Below are positions 8,682 to 16,451 of a DNA stretch of 64,000 bases, in pieces. The translations under genes were made by a program, and so were the position numbers. The stretch is from Oceanospirillaceae bacterium (GTDB lineage Bacteria; Pseudomonadota; Gammaproteobacteria; Pseudomonadales; Balneatricaceae): contig JAPYOS010000003.1 in assembly GCA_029938085.1 (NCBI GenBank), positions 62,001 to 126,000 of the forward strand. Direction: 5' to 3'. Position 1 is the stretch's first letter; each line of letters opens with the position of its first letter. Below the pieces are notes generated by a model that saw only the letters and a program-made list of their open reading frames with translations, made no database searches and had not been told where the DNA came from.

Positions 8682-11105
8682 TTAGCCGCGTAGTAGTCCA
8701 TTGCTTGGGTCATAGGCCGCGTCGAGTTCTACATGGCAATGTCGTGTGCCAATGGAGGTTTCTACCGTAAGCGCCTGCCCCGCGTTACAATGCTCGGGTT
8801 TTAGGTAGGCAAAGGCTAAACTCTTTTGCACGCGATAGCCATAGGCACCACCGGTGATGATGCCCGTATGGTCACCATTAGCAAACACCGCTTCGTTACC
8901 AAAACATTCTGCAGGCACGTCATCGTCAAACACTAGGTAAGCGAGCTGTAATGCAAGCCCATCGGTTTGGCGTTTGAGTATATTTTTGCTGCCAACGAAA
9001 TCCCGGGTTAAGTCTAAAAACCGGTCCATGCCGGCTTCTAGCCCAGAAATTTCTTCGGTAAATTCAGCACCATAAGCACGGTACATCTTTTCCATACGCA
9101 TGCTGTTAAAGGCACGGGTGCCAAAGTCTCGTAAACCTAACGGTTGGCCAAATTCCATTAATGACTCGTAGATGGAAATTAGCTGCCAAACGGGCATATG
9201 TAATTCCCAGCCGAGTTCACCAGCATAAGACACACGCATAGCAAATACGGGGGCGGAGTCCAGCTGAATGGTTTGGCAGCCGAGCCAAGGGAAGGCGTCG
9301 TTAGAAAGGTCGTCTTCACATATATGTTCAAGGATTTCACGGGCTTTGGGGCCAGTGAGCAATAACCCGCCCCAATCTTCGGTAAAGTCTTCTATGGTGA
9401 CATCAAAGTCGCCCACATGTTGCTGCATCCACTGTAGGTCTTTAATCTGAGAGCCAATGGCGCCCATTAACACAAAGTGCTCCTGGTTAATGCGACTCAC
9501 TGTTTGCTCGGCCATGATGCCGCCGTTTTCGGTATGGAAAAGGGTCAGGCTAATTCGGCCATCTTTGGCAGGTAATTTGTTGCAGGACAGGTGGTCCAAA
9601 AACGCATAAGCATCGGGGCCGGTGACGCGGAATTTGGCCGTGCCGCTAATGTCGGTAATGCCGCAGGTGTTTTGTACCGCAGTACATTCTTCGGCTACTA
9701 CGGCGTGGGCTTCGCTGTGAGTCCAGGTTTCGCTTTCGCTGCGTACGGCGTCGGTTTTAAACCAAGCGGGCTTTTCGAAGCCTGCGGTAACAAAATGTAC
9801 GGCGTCTTTTTGTGCCATCACCGTATGTAGCGGGCTGGTACGGATAGGGCGTCCATGGGGGCGGTTTTCCGTGGGTGAAGCGCTGGAATACATACGCTCA
9901 TAAGATTCTATGGCGCGGGTAATGCAATAGTTTTTATCGGCCCAGTTGCCAAAGCGTCGGCTGTCTAGGGACGCCATGTTGAGCTCGGTTTGGCCATGTA
10001 CCATCCACTGAGCCATATATTTACCAATGCCGCCTTGGGCAATGCCGATAGAGGCACCGGTCATGTTCCAAAAATTAGTGAGGTCGGCTACGGGGCCTAC
10101 TAAGAAATTGTCGTCTGGGGTATGGGTAATCGGGCCGTTAATGATGGTTTTAACCCCCACTTCTTCGAACATAGGCACCAGTTCCATGCAGCGTTCTAAC
10201 CACGGCATTAAACGCACTAGGTCACCAGCGAATAGTTCGCGGTCAAAATCCCAGTCCATGCCGTTAATAGCCCAAGGTTTGGAGCCTCTAGTTTCGTAGG
10301 GACCAACTAATAAGCCGTTGCCTTCTTGGCGAATGTAAGCCGCTGCAGAAGAGTCGCGGGTGACGGGGAGCTCTTTCACCATGGCGGCGAGTTCTGGGTG
10401 ATCTTCCGTGACTAAGTATTGATGCTCTAGGTTGATGATAGGCACATGTACACCTACCATACGGCCTACTTCTGGGGCAAAACAGCCACCGGCATTAACC
10501 ACATGTTCGGTAATAATGTTACCTTGCTCGGTGATCACTTCATAACCGCCCTGAGGCAGAATGTTGATGTCGGTGACACGGTTAAAGCGACTAATTTTAG
10601 CACCGTTTTCGCGGGCTAATTGTGACAAGGGCATGACTACGGCGGTTGGGTCTACATGGCCGTCGTTGGGGGTGTACAAAATACAACGGGCGCCGTCAAA
10701 ATTCATTACTGGGTTAATGGCGCGGGCTTCTTCTTTAGACACCCAGCGCATTTCACAGCCAATGTTGTGGGCGCGGCTCATGACGTTGCGAAACCATTGC
10801 TCTTCCACTTCTGTATAACCCACGCGTAGGCTGCCGCACTTATGGAAGGAGGAAGGCAGGCCAGTTTTGGCAGGTAAAATTTTGTCATACAATTCAATGG
10901 TGTAATCGTGAATTTTAGACAAGGTATGGTTGCCGTTAAAATTTGGGCAAAGGCCCGCGGCGTGCCAGGTAGAACCACTGGTTAGCTCGCCCTTTTCAAT
11001 CATGACGACATCGGTCCAACCTTCTTCCGTAAGGTGGTACATGAGGTTAACACCAAGGGAGCCGCCACCAATAATAACAACGCGGGCATGGGATTGTAGG
11101 GACAT
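8682..11105 (-). CDS. second DMGDH/sarcosine dehydrogenase-like flavoprotein with GcvT domain
   Basis: 807 residues, the same architecture as the downstream gene: VVIIGGGSLGVNLMYHLTE (FAD), SGSTWHAAGLCPNF with the covalent-flavin histidine, and a C-terminal GcvT domain (about 425-800) with YAGELGWELHMP. The two are clearly diverged paralogues rather than a recent duplication; for example the motif after WHAAGL differs (CPNFNG here, VSLLWP in the other). They probably act on different N-methyl substrates, such as successive demethylation steps. Starts 12 bp after the MttB-family gene with AAGAGA ahead of ATG, so translation as one operon is very likely. THF-linked N-demethylation is the inferred role. 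Confidence 0.88.
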   Translation of the reverse strand: MSLQSHARVVIIGGGSLGVNLMYHLTEEGWTDVVMIEKGELTSGSTWHAAGLCPNFNGNHTLSKIHDYTIELYDKILPAKTGLPSSFHKCGSLRVGYTEVEEQWFRNVMSRAHNIGCEMRWVSKEEARAINPVMNFDGARCILYTPNDGHVDPTAVVMPLSQLARENGAKISRFNRVTDINILPQGGYEVITEQGNIITEHVVNAGGCFAPEVGRMVGVHVPIINLEHQYLVTEDHPELAAMVKELPVTRDSSAAAYIRQEGNGLLVGPYETRGSKPWAINGMDWDFDRELFAGDLVRLMPWLERCMELVPMFEEVGVKTIINGPITHTPDDNFLVGPVADLTNFWNMTGASIGIAQGGIGKYMAQWMVHGQTELNMASLDSRRFGNWADKNYCITRAIESYERMYSSASPTENRPHGRPIRTSPLHTVMAQKDAVHFVTAGFEKPAWFKTDAVRSESETWTHSEAHAVVAEECTAVQNTCGITDISGTAKFRVTGPDAYAFLDHLSCNKLPAKDGRISLTLFHTENGGIMAEQTVSRINQEHFVLMGAIGSQIKDLQWMQQHVGDFDVTIEDFTEDWGGLLLTGPKAREILEHICEDDLSNDAFPWLGCQTIQLDSAPVFAMRVSYAGELGWELHMPVWQLISIYESLMEFGQPLGLRDFGTRAFNSMRMEKMYRAYGAEFTEEISGLEAGMDRFLDLTRDFVGSKNILKRQTDGLALQLAYLVFDDDVPAECFGNEAVFANGDHTGIITGGAYGYRVQKSLAFAYLKPEHCNAGQALTVETSIGTRHCHVELDAAYDPSNGLLRG

Positions 11106-11117
11106 AATGTAGTTCTC

Positions 11118-12659
11118 TTATCGGCCGATTTGTTCACGGCTAAGTTTGATGTCAAATTCTTCTCGAATTGCCAAATCAGCAGCATCGTCGATGTGTTTGG
11201 GGAAGTAGCTGGCTAATAGTTCTTTCTTTTTCTTAATGGCTTTATCTAACAGTACTGGTTTGCCGAGTTCTTCCCATACATTGGGGCTGCTGCGGTCGCC
11301 CAGGTCGGGGTATATGTATTCGCTTTGCATTACCGATAGCGTTTGCTCGGAACCTAAATAATGCCCTTTACCACTCATACACACGTCATTGATGACATCA
11401 AAGCTCAAGGAGTTTTCGTCCACTTTAATGCCTTTGGTCATACGCATGCAAGCACCGAGTACATCGTTGTCCATCAACAGGCTTTCTGGGCAAGCGCCCA
11501 TCAAACTGGCGTACATGCCGGCAGATTCGTATACCACGTTGGCCCCCGCCATAGCGGCTGCGGCTGCGGTATAGCCGCGTTCTGCACCGGCTTGATAATC
11601 GGGGAACTTGGCGTCGGTCATGCCGCAGGCAGTGCCGGTGGGGAGATCAAAATAGTTGCCCATTTGTACACAAGCGGCCGACAAAATCCCTTGCTCAGGT
11701 GATCCGCCACTCATCGCACCGGTACGTAGGTCCGACACAAATGGCCAAGTTCCGATAATGGCGGGCGCGCCTGCCTTAATGGCATTCACGTACACCAACC
11801 CACCTAAACATTCGGCCCAAGCTTGGGACACGGCGCCCGCCAGCAGAGCCGGTGAGGTAGCGCCAGCTTGACCTGCTGAAAGCAACAAAATAGGCATGCC
11901 GCCTTCTACACCCACGCGTAGGCATTCGAGTGATTCCTCGGCAAAATTCATGGGTGGCACCACAAAACAGTTAGACATGCTCACAAACGGGCGTTTCCGC
12001 CATGCCTCTTCACTACCGGCAAAAAGGTGTAGCATTTTCAACCCATCTTCCACGTGCTCAGCCTCGGTAAAGCTGGTGCCTATGTGTTTGCTGTTGCCAA
12101 TCACCGATGTGTACAAGGTATTGAGATCCATGGTTTTCGGGTCATCTATATCGCGTAATACACACATACGTTGGAACATATGGATGTGTTCACAGGTGTC
12201 GGCAATACGCGCCATGTCGTACAAATCTTGGCTGGTTGAATTGCGATAGGTGTTGTTTTCTGGGTCGGCCACATGTACTGCGGCGCCAGCAGTGGAGAAG
12301 TGTACTCGCTGACCATTGAGCTCTAAGTCATGTTTAGGGTCTACGCCGTGGAGTGTGAGGTTGCGCTGACAAATGTTTAAAGTATGGTCTACCAAACTAC
12401 GAGGAATCCGTAAACGGCCATCGTCACCCATGATGGCGCCAGCGGCGACCATAGTTTTTGTACAATGGGGCGTGGAGCGGCCAAAACCAATTTCTTCTAA
12501 AATGCGGTAGGCATTGTTGGCAATGGCGGCCATGTCGGTTTTTGAAAGGGGGGTAAATGTACCCCCGATCTCACCGGCATGAACGGGTTTTTCTTCTTCT
12601 GCTAAGGGCGCTAAGCGCTCTGCTAAACGGGCCTGACGGCCTCCGGATCGACGTGACAT
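11118..12659 (-). CDS. trimethylamine methyltransferase (MttB)-family protein, non-pyrrolysine type
   Basis: 513 residues from ATG 12659 (an in-frame start at 12692 adds 11 poor residues; GGA precedes the chosen ATG). The whole length matches the MttB superfamily: HFSTAGAAVHVADPE, GTSFTEAEHVEDGLKM, SNCFVVPPMNFAEESLE, GQAGATSPALLAGAVSQA, and a C-terminal KGHYLGSEQT segment. The archaeal enzyme carries pyrrolysine at an in-frame amber codon; here there is no internal TAG and the frame is continuous. Non-Pyl relatives such as MtgB (glycine betaine) and MtpB (proline betaine) move a methyl group from a quaternary amine to a corrinoid protein. First gene of an operon with two DMGDH-like flavoproteins. 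No corrinoid protein or activator is in the window, so the methyl acceptor is unknown. Confidence 0.85.
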   Translation of the reverse strand: MSRRSGGRQARLAERLAPLAEEEKPVHAGEIGGTFTPLSKTDMAAIANNAYRILEEIGFGRSTPHCTKTMVAAGAIMGDDGRLRIPRSLVDHTLNICQRNLTLHGVDPKHDLELNGQRVHFSTAGAAVHVADPENNTYRNSTSQDLYDMARIADTCEHIHMFQRMCVLRDIDDPKTMDLNTLYTSVIGNSKHIGTSFTEAEHVEDGLKMLHLFAGSEEAWRKRPFVSMSNCFVVPPMNFAEESLECLRVGVEGGMPILLLSAGQAGATSPALLAGAVSQAWAECLGGLVYVNAIKAGAPAIIGTWPFVSDLRTGAMSGGSPEQGILSAACVQMGNYFDLPTGTACGMTDAKFPDYQAGAERGYTAAAAAMAGANVVYESAGMYASLMGACPESLLMDNDVLGACMRMTKGIKVDENSLSFDVINDVCMSGKGHYLGSEQTLSVMQSEYIYPDLGDRSSPNVWEELGKPVLLDKAIKKKKELLASYFPKHIDDAADLAIREEFDIKLSREQIGR

Positions 12660-12751
12660 AGTGGTTTTTCCATGTGGTTGTTGTGGGCCCAAAACAGGCT
12701 AATTTTTAGCCTAAATGACGATCGATACAATTGATTATTTTTGTGGATATG

Positions 12752-12768
12752 GATTAGAATAACTAATC
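12752..12768. promoter_or_regulatory. LysR-type operator candidate between mttB-like and lysR genes
   Basis: GATTAG-AATAA-CTAATC is a perfect 6-bp inverted repeat with a 5-base spacer and contains T-N11-A, the LysR-family consensus. It lies in the 139-bp divergent region, 31 bp before the lysR start and about 93 bp before the mttB-like start. That position suits autorepression together with activation of the methyl-transfer operon. Symmetry is seen; regulation is inferred. Confidence 0.6.
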
Positions 12769-12798
12769 TGAAATTCAATCTATGAATGGGCTTAATTA

Positions 12799-13677
12799 AT
12801 GGCCAGAAAACTGCCACCACTCAATAGTTTGCGTGCTTTCGAAGCGGCGGCAAGGCACCTAAGCTTTACCCGTGCTGCCGACGAACTTTGCGTGACCCAA
12901 GCAGCCATTAGCCATCAAGTGAAAGGGTTAGAAGATTACCTAGGCCACCGCTTGTTTGAACGCCTACCACGCAACCTAAAGCTCACCAGCCAAGGGGCCG
13001 CCTTGATGCCCGTATTAGCCGACGTGTTTGACGACATGGCTAACGCGGTTGCGAGCCTCAAGCAGGAGAAAGTGGGTTCGTTACTTAATGTACGCTTAGC
13101 TCCCTCCTTTGCGGCAAAGTGGTTGTCGCCCCGACTGAAGAATTTTTGGCAACTCTACCCAGAAATAGACCTGTGTTTATTTCATGCCCACAATGCGGTC
13201 GATTTTGAACGTGAAGACATTGACTTAGCCGTGACCTATGGCCGAGGTGACTGGAAGGGCGTTGAAAGCACGGCTATTGTCACACTCGATTTTTTCCCAG
13301 TAGCAAGCCCTATATGGTTGGCTAATAACGGGCCTATTAGTGAGCCCGAGCAGCTACTTAACGCCACCTTGTTGCATGACGCCGAGCCCTACTGTTGGAA
13401 CGAGTGGCTACGGCAGGCGGGTGTAAAGGGCATTAATAATAAACGCGGCACTACCATTGATGACACCAATGTGCTCATTCAAGCGGCCATAGACGGCCAA
13501 GGTGTGGCGTTAGGTTCTACGCCGTTTGTAGAAGATCACTTGGCAGCAGGCCGCCTAGTGAGGTTGTTTGATCAAGTGCTCATTACCGATTATGCCTACT
13601 ATGTGGTGTGCCCAAAAACCCACCTGCAACGTCCAGATGTTAGAGCCTTTAAAGAATGGCTGCTGGCGCAGGTGTAG
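12799..13677 (+). CDS. LysR-family regulator, GcvA-like
   Basis: 292 residues. Helix-turn-helix at about residues 5-65 (LPPLNSLRAFEAAARHLSFT, then TQAAISHQVKGLEDYLG), followed by a PBP2-fold effector domain. The LPPLN/ARHLSFTRAA start and overall length are those of the GcvA subgroup, which includes the activator of glycine cleavage genes in E. coli. It is divergent from the mttB/DMGDH operon, whose end product is expected to be sarcosine or glycine plus a C1 unit, so glycine or a related compound is a reasonable effector. The start is not in doubt because the HTH begins within the first few residues. Specific regulon inferred from position. Confidence 0.88.
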   Translation: MARKLPPLNSLRAFEAAARHLSFTRAADELCVTQAAISHQVKGLEDYLGHRLFERLPRNLKLTSQGAALMPVLADVFDDMANAVASLKQEKVGSLLNVRLAPSFAAKWLSPRLKNFWQLYPEIDLCLFHAHNAVDFEREDIDLAVTYGRGDWKGVESTAIVTLDFFPVASPIWLANNGPISEPEQLLNATLLHDAEPYCWNEWLRQAGVKGINNKRGTTIDDTNVLIQAAIDGQGVALGSTPFVEDHLAAGRLVRLFDQVLITDYAYYVVCPKTHLQRPDVRAFKEWLLAQV

Positions 13678-13700
13678 GCTAGGCTGTTTGGTTATGAATC

Positions 13701-15347
13701 TCAATAATCACCAAAATATAACATATCAACTTCTGACTGAGAGACCTGTTTGTTAAGGATAATGATCTCATCAAACACAGCATCAAGGCGTTCTGCCGAA
13801 TTACGGCCGCTATTCCAATAATGGTTGCCTATACCCGCCCTGGGGCGATTGGCTGATAGTGATAAGCGTTGATTGCTCTGTGCCACAAAGTTGCCGTCGA
13901 TATAGGCCCTACACGTACCGTTTTTGTAGGTCAGTAAAAAATGGTGGAAACGGCCGCGGTATTGCTGGCTATTATGAGCAAGGATGCCTGCGCCTTTAGG
14001 GTGGGAAGATTCTCCCACGTTAAAGTGTATTTTACCCCAGAAATTACCAATATCCTCCCAGCCGCCATGGCTATGATCGCCAAAGAACACATAGCCTAAG
14101 CCGTCTTTGTGCGACAGAGAGTTTTCTTTCACCCAAAAAGAAATAGTGAATTCGTTGTAATGGCTGAAGTCAATGAAAGGTGGGCGCAAGAACTGGGCCG
14201 TACGTATGTGTGCCGCTTTACCTTTGCGGCCGTCTACACATTGGAAGCTGTTGTTTAACGTGCGGCCATTATTGGAGAAGTCCTTTGCGCTACAATCGTC
14301 AAAACTCCAATGGGCAAGCAAATTGTACTTAAAATTGTCTGCTGTCATGTCGTTGGCTTTGGGAATATAGCCAATGATGTTTTGGTCTTCGGGTACCATG
14401 TCGAGTTCAGCGACCACCACCGAGGCTTGTATATCAAAACAATATTTCGATTGCTCTAGGTCAAATACGGCATTACTGGTTTGGTAGGCGTGTATAAACT
14501 TTTGCGCTTCTTTGCCGGGAATGTGGCTTTGGGGACGAAATTGTTTGACGATGGCTTCATAGGCTGCGTAGTTAGCTTGAATTTTAATTTCACTCACTTG
14601 AAGGTGTTGGCTGTTAACACAAAAGTGATCTATGGTTACCGGTTGGGGTTTGAGTTTTTCTAGGTCTACAGCGGTAATATAAGCCGTTAGGTCGGTACAA
14701 ATTTCCCCCAAATTATTGCCTTGGTAAAACTTAGGGTTGCCCCTAACACGTATTGAACCCATGGTTTGGGAGGCAAATTGGCTGTCAACTAAGCGATTGT
14801 TGACCAGGTGCTCTTTGGCGTACAAAAATTCGCCAAAGAGCTCTTTAGCGGCCTTGGTTTTACTGGTTTCAAATGCCTGCCCGGAGTTAAGGGCCGGTGA
14901 CATAGCCGCGATAGTTTTACTGGTGATGGTGGTCTCAACTTCTGTGGTTGTGGCGGTGGTAGGCTGACTGGCAGGAGGGCTAAATACGAAATTTTCCACA
15001 GACACAGGGTTACTACACAGGGTTAGCCCAAACACTTTTTTGTCTGGATGGGCATAACTTTCTTGAATGCTTGCCTTGTTAGCGTGAGTGTCTACTAGCT
15101 CATACATATACTCTTGCAGTTGGCGCGTACAATCTTTGCTGCTACACACTGTGCTAGCGGCGATGACGTGGTCAGATTGGCTATTTAATGCAGCGCGTAA
15201 TTTCTTTTGCACCTCCTGTTGCGCTAGTTGCATGCCTTGGTCCGGATTGCGGGAGGACGCATGGGCGCAAAGTGAGTCATTTTCTGCGTGGACTATGGCG
15301 CTAGTGCTTAGCAGCGTGAAGCATAAGGCGATGCGCTGGATGGCTAT
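13701..15347 (-). CDS. secreted LamG/concanavalin-like domain protein, apparent ATA start
   Basis: The first in-frame canonical start is ATG at 15233 (510 residues), but the open frame continues 38 codons upstream and encodes a convincing signal peptide: (M)AIQRIALCFTLLSTSAIVHA, then END, with an AXA-type cleavage site. The only codon at the right place is ATA at 15347, overlapping the GNAT stop as ATAG. Residues about 330-545 form a LamG-like jelly roll (HWSFDDCSAKDFSNNGR, EFTISFWVKEN, FHHFLLTYKNGTCRAYIDG). The middle is unrecognised and contains a Thr-rich stretch followed by several cysteines. Likely exported, perhaps binding a polysaccharide or surface ligand. Last gene of an Lrp-GNAT-LamG run. 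Either ATA really initiates, or the start codon was lost by mutation. Confidence 0.65.
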   Translation of the reverse strand: MAIQRIALCFTLLSTSAIVHAENDSLCAHASSRNPDQGMQLAQQEVQKKLRAALNSQSDHVIAASTVCSSKDCTRQLQEYMYELVDTHANKASIQESYAHPDKKVFGLTLCSNPVSVENFVFSPPASQPTTATTTEVETTITSKTIAAMSPALNSGQAFETSKTKAAKELFGEFLYAKEHLVNNRLVDSQFASQTMGSIRVRGNPKFYQGNNLGEICTDLTAYITAVDLEKLKPQPVTIDHFCVNSQHLQVSEIKIQANYAAYEAIVKQFRPQSHIPGKEAQKFIHAYQTSNAVFDLEQSKYCFDIQASVVVAELDMVPEDQNIIGYIPKANDMTADNFKYNLLAHWSFDDCSAKDFSNNGRTLNNSFQCVDGRKGKAAHIRTAQFLRPPFIDFSHYNEFTISFWVKENSLSHKDGLGYVFFGDHSHGGWEDIGNFWGKIHFNVGESSHPKGAGILAHNSQQYRGRFHHFLLTYKNGTCRAYIDGNFVAQSNQRLSLSANRPRAGIGNHYWNSGRNSAERLDAVFDEIIILNKQVSQSEVDMLYFGDY

Positions 15348-15811
15348 TTTAGTTTTTTGCTCATGTTGTAGCCGGTGATATTGAAACCCATACGTTTGTA
15401 TAGTTCTAACGCTTGGTGGTTGCTATAGGCCACACGGAGCTTCACTTCGCTGATGCCTTGTTGTTTCACTTGATGCTCTAATTGAGCCAAGGACAGTGAC
15501 CCATAACCAAGGCTACGAAATTCTGGTGCGACGTAGAGGTCGTAAATAAAGGTAACGCTGGTGTCTGTGTTGGTGCTGTACCACAAATAGCCGAGCCAGC
15601 TGTCGTCTTGGGCGTGGGTAATACACATCAACTGATGTTGGTTCGTTGAAATGCCGTTGGGAAAGCTTTGTTCAAGGTCTGTTGCTGCTATTTCTGTGGC
15701 CGTTGTGGCGCTGTAAGCGTAATTTTGTATTAGCTCTTGGCTATAGTCGCTCACGAAGTAGCTGCGATAGTCGGGGAACTGGCTGGCTAAAATAGGTTTT
15801 AAGTTGATCAT
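15344..15811 (-). CDS. GNAT-family N-acetyltransferase
   Basis: 155 residues from ATG 15811, chosen because GAGG lies 9 bases upstream; an ATG at 15829 would overlap the Lrp gene and has no such site. The acetyl-CoA-binding core is visible: YDLYVAPEFRSLGYGSLSLA (motif A, a variant of the usual R/Q-x-x-G-x-G/A) and YSNHQALELYKRMGF (motif B), with the typical GY...MSKKLK end. Substrate unknown; it could modify a small amine or a protein N-terminus. It sits in an apparent operon between an Lrp-type regulator and a secreted LamG protein, and its stop overlaps the apparent ATA start of the latter. Confidence 0.85.
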   Translation of the reverse strand: MINLKPILASQFPDYRSYFVSDYSQELIQNYAYSATTATEIAATDLEQSFPNGISTNQHQLMCITHAQDDSWLGYLWYSTNTDTSVTFIYDLYVAPEFRSLGYGSLSLAQLEHQVKQQGISEVKLRVAYSNHQALELYKRMGFNITGYNMSKKLK

Positions 15812-15821
15812 TTTATCAACC

Positions 15822-16295
15822 TCACACATAGCTCAATGGCAGTGCCGTACTGTCGAGTACTTTGCGCATTACAAAGGCTGATTTAACACCGCTCACTCCC
15901 TTGATTTTGGTGATTTTGCCTAACAAAATGTCGTGGTAGCGGTCCATGTCAGGTACAGCTACCTTAAGTTGGTAGTCGGCTTCGTGCCCCGTGATCAAAT
16001 AACACTCCAACACCTCTGGCAACAACGCCACCGCTTTCTCAAACTCTTCAAAGCGTTCTGGAATGTGTTTGTCCATAATGATGTGTAGTAGGGCGGTGAG
16101 GTTAAGGTTCACTGCGCGGTCATTTATCCGCACCACCCGATCGCGTATCACGCCGTTTTCTTCAAGTTGTTTTACCCGCCTAGAACAAGGTGCTGCAGTC
16201 AGGCCCACACGTTCGGCCAGCTCTTGGTTTGAAAGGCTGCCGTCGTCTTGCAGGTGGCGCAATATATTTAGGTCGTAACGGTCTAAGGTTGTCAT
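15822..16295 (-). CDS. Lrp/AsnC-family transcriptional regulator
   Basis: 157 residues from ATG 16295 (a GTG three codons earlier is possible). The HTH is at about 5-60 (LDRYDLNILRHLQDDGSL, then LTAAPCSRRVKQLEENG) and a C-terminal RAM/AsnC ligand-binding domain carries CYLITGHEADYQLKVAVPD. This is the usual amino acid-sensing architecture. Divergent from leuA across about 155 bp that are AT-rich and well suited to Lrp-type binding, so control of leucine synthesis, as well as of the co-transcribed GNAT and LamG genes, is possible. Effector not predictable. Confidence 0.9.
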   Translation of the reverse strand: MTTLDRYDLNILRHLQDDGSLSNQELAERVGLTAAPCSRRVKQLEENGVIRDRVVRINDRAVNLNLTALLHIIMDKHIPERFEEFEKAVALLPEVLECYLITGHEADYQLKVAVPDMDRYHDILLGKITKIKGVSGVKSAFVMRKVLDSTALPLSYV

Positions 16296-16451
16296 AATGT
16301 TCACTTGATTGAGTTGGTGCGCAAATATATTGCTAGTTAATTTAATAATAGCACTAATTATTGCGTAATTGTTTATATTTTGGCTAACTTAGATATGATA
16401 TTGCGCACCATTGGCGATAAACTAGCTCAAATCCGTTTAGTTGAGTGCGCT

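Noticed and set aside
11361-11702. 113-codon open frame antisense to the MttB-family gene
   Set aside because: His/Gly-rich translation without family pattern, explained by the codon use of the real gene on the other strand.
11118-12659. Pyrrolysine (amber read-through) in the MttB-family gene
   Set aside because: The frame has no internal TAG and no pylTSBCD genes are visible; it fits the non-Pyl branch.
12799-13677. Calling the LysR protein true GcvA
   Set aside because: Same subgroup, but no glycine-cleavage genes adjoin it, so only a GcvA-like label is justified.
16380-16451. leuA leader peptide for attenuation
   Set aside because: The 24 in-frame codons hold only a few scattered leucines, no stop before leuA and no terminator/antiterminator pair.
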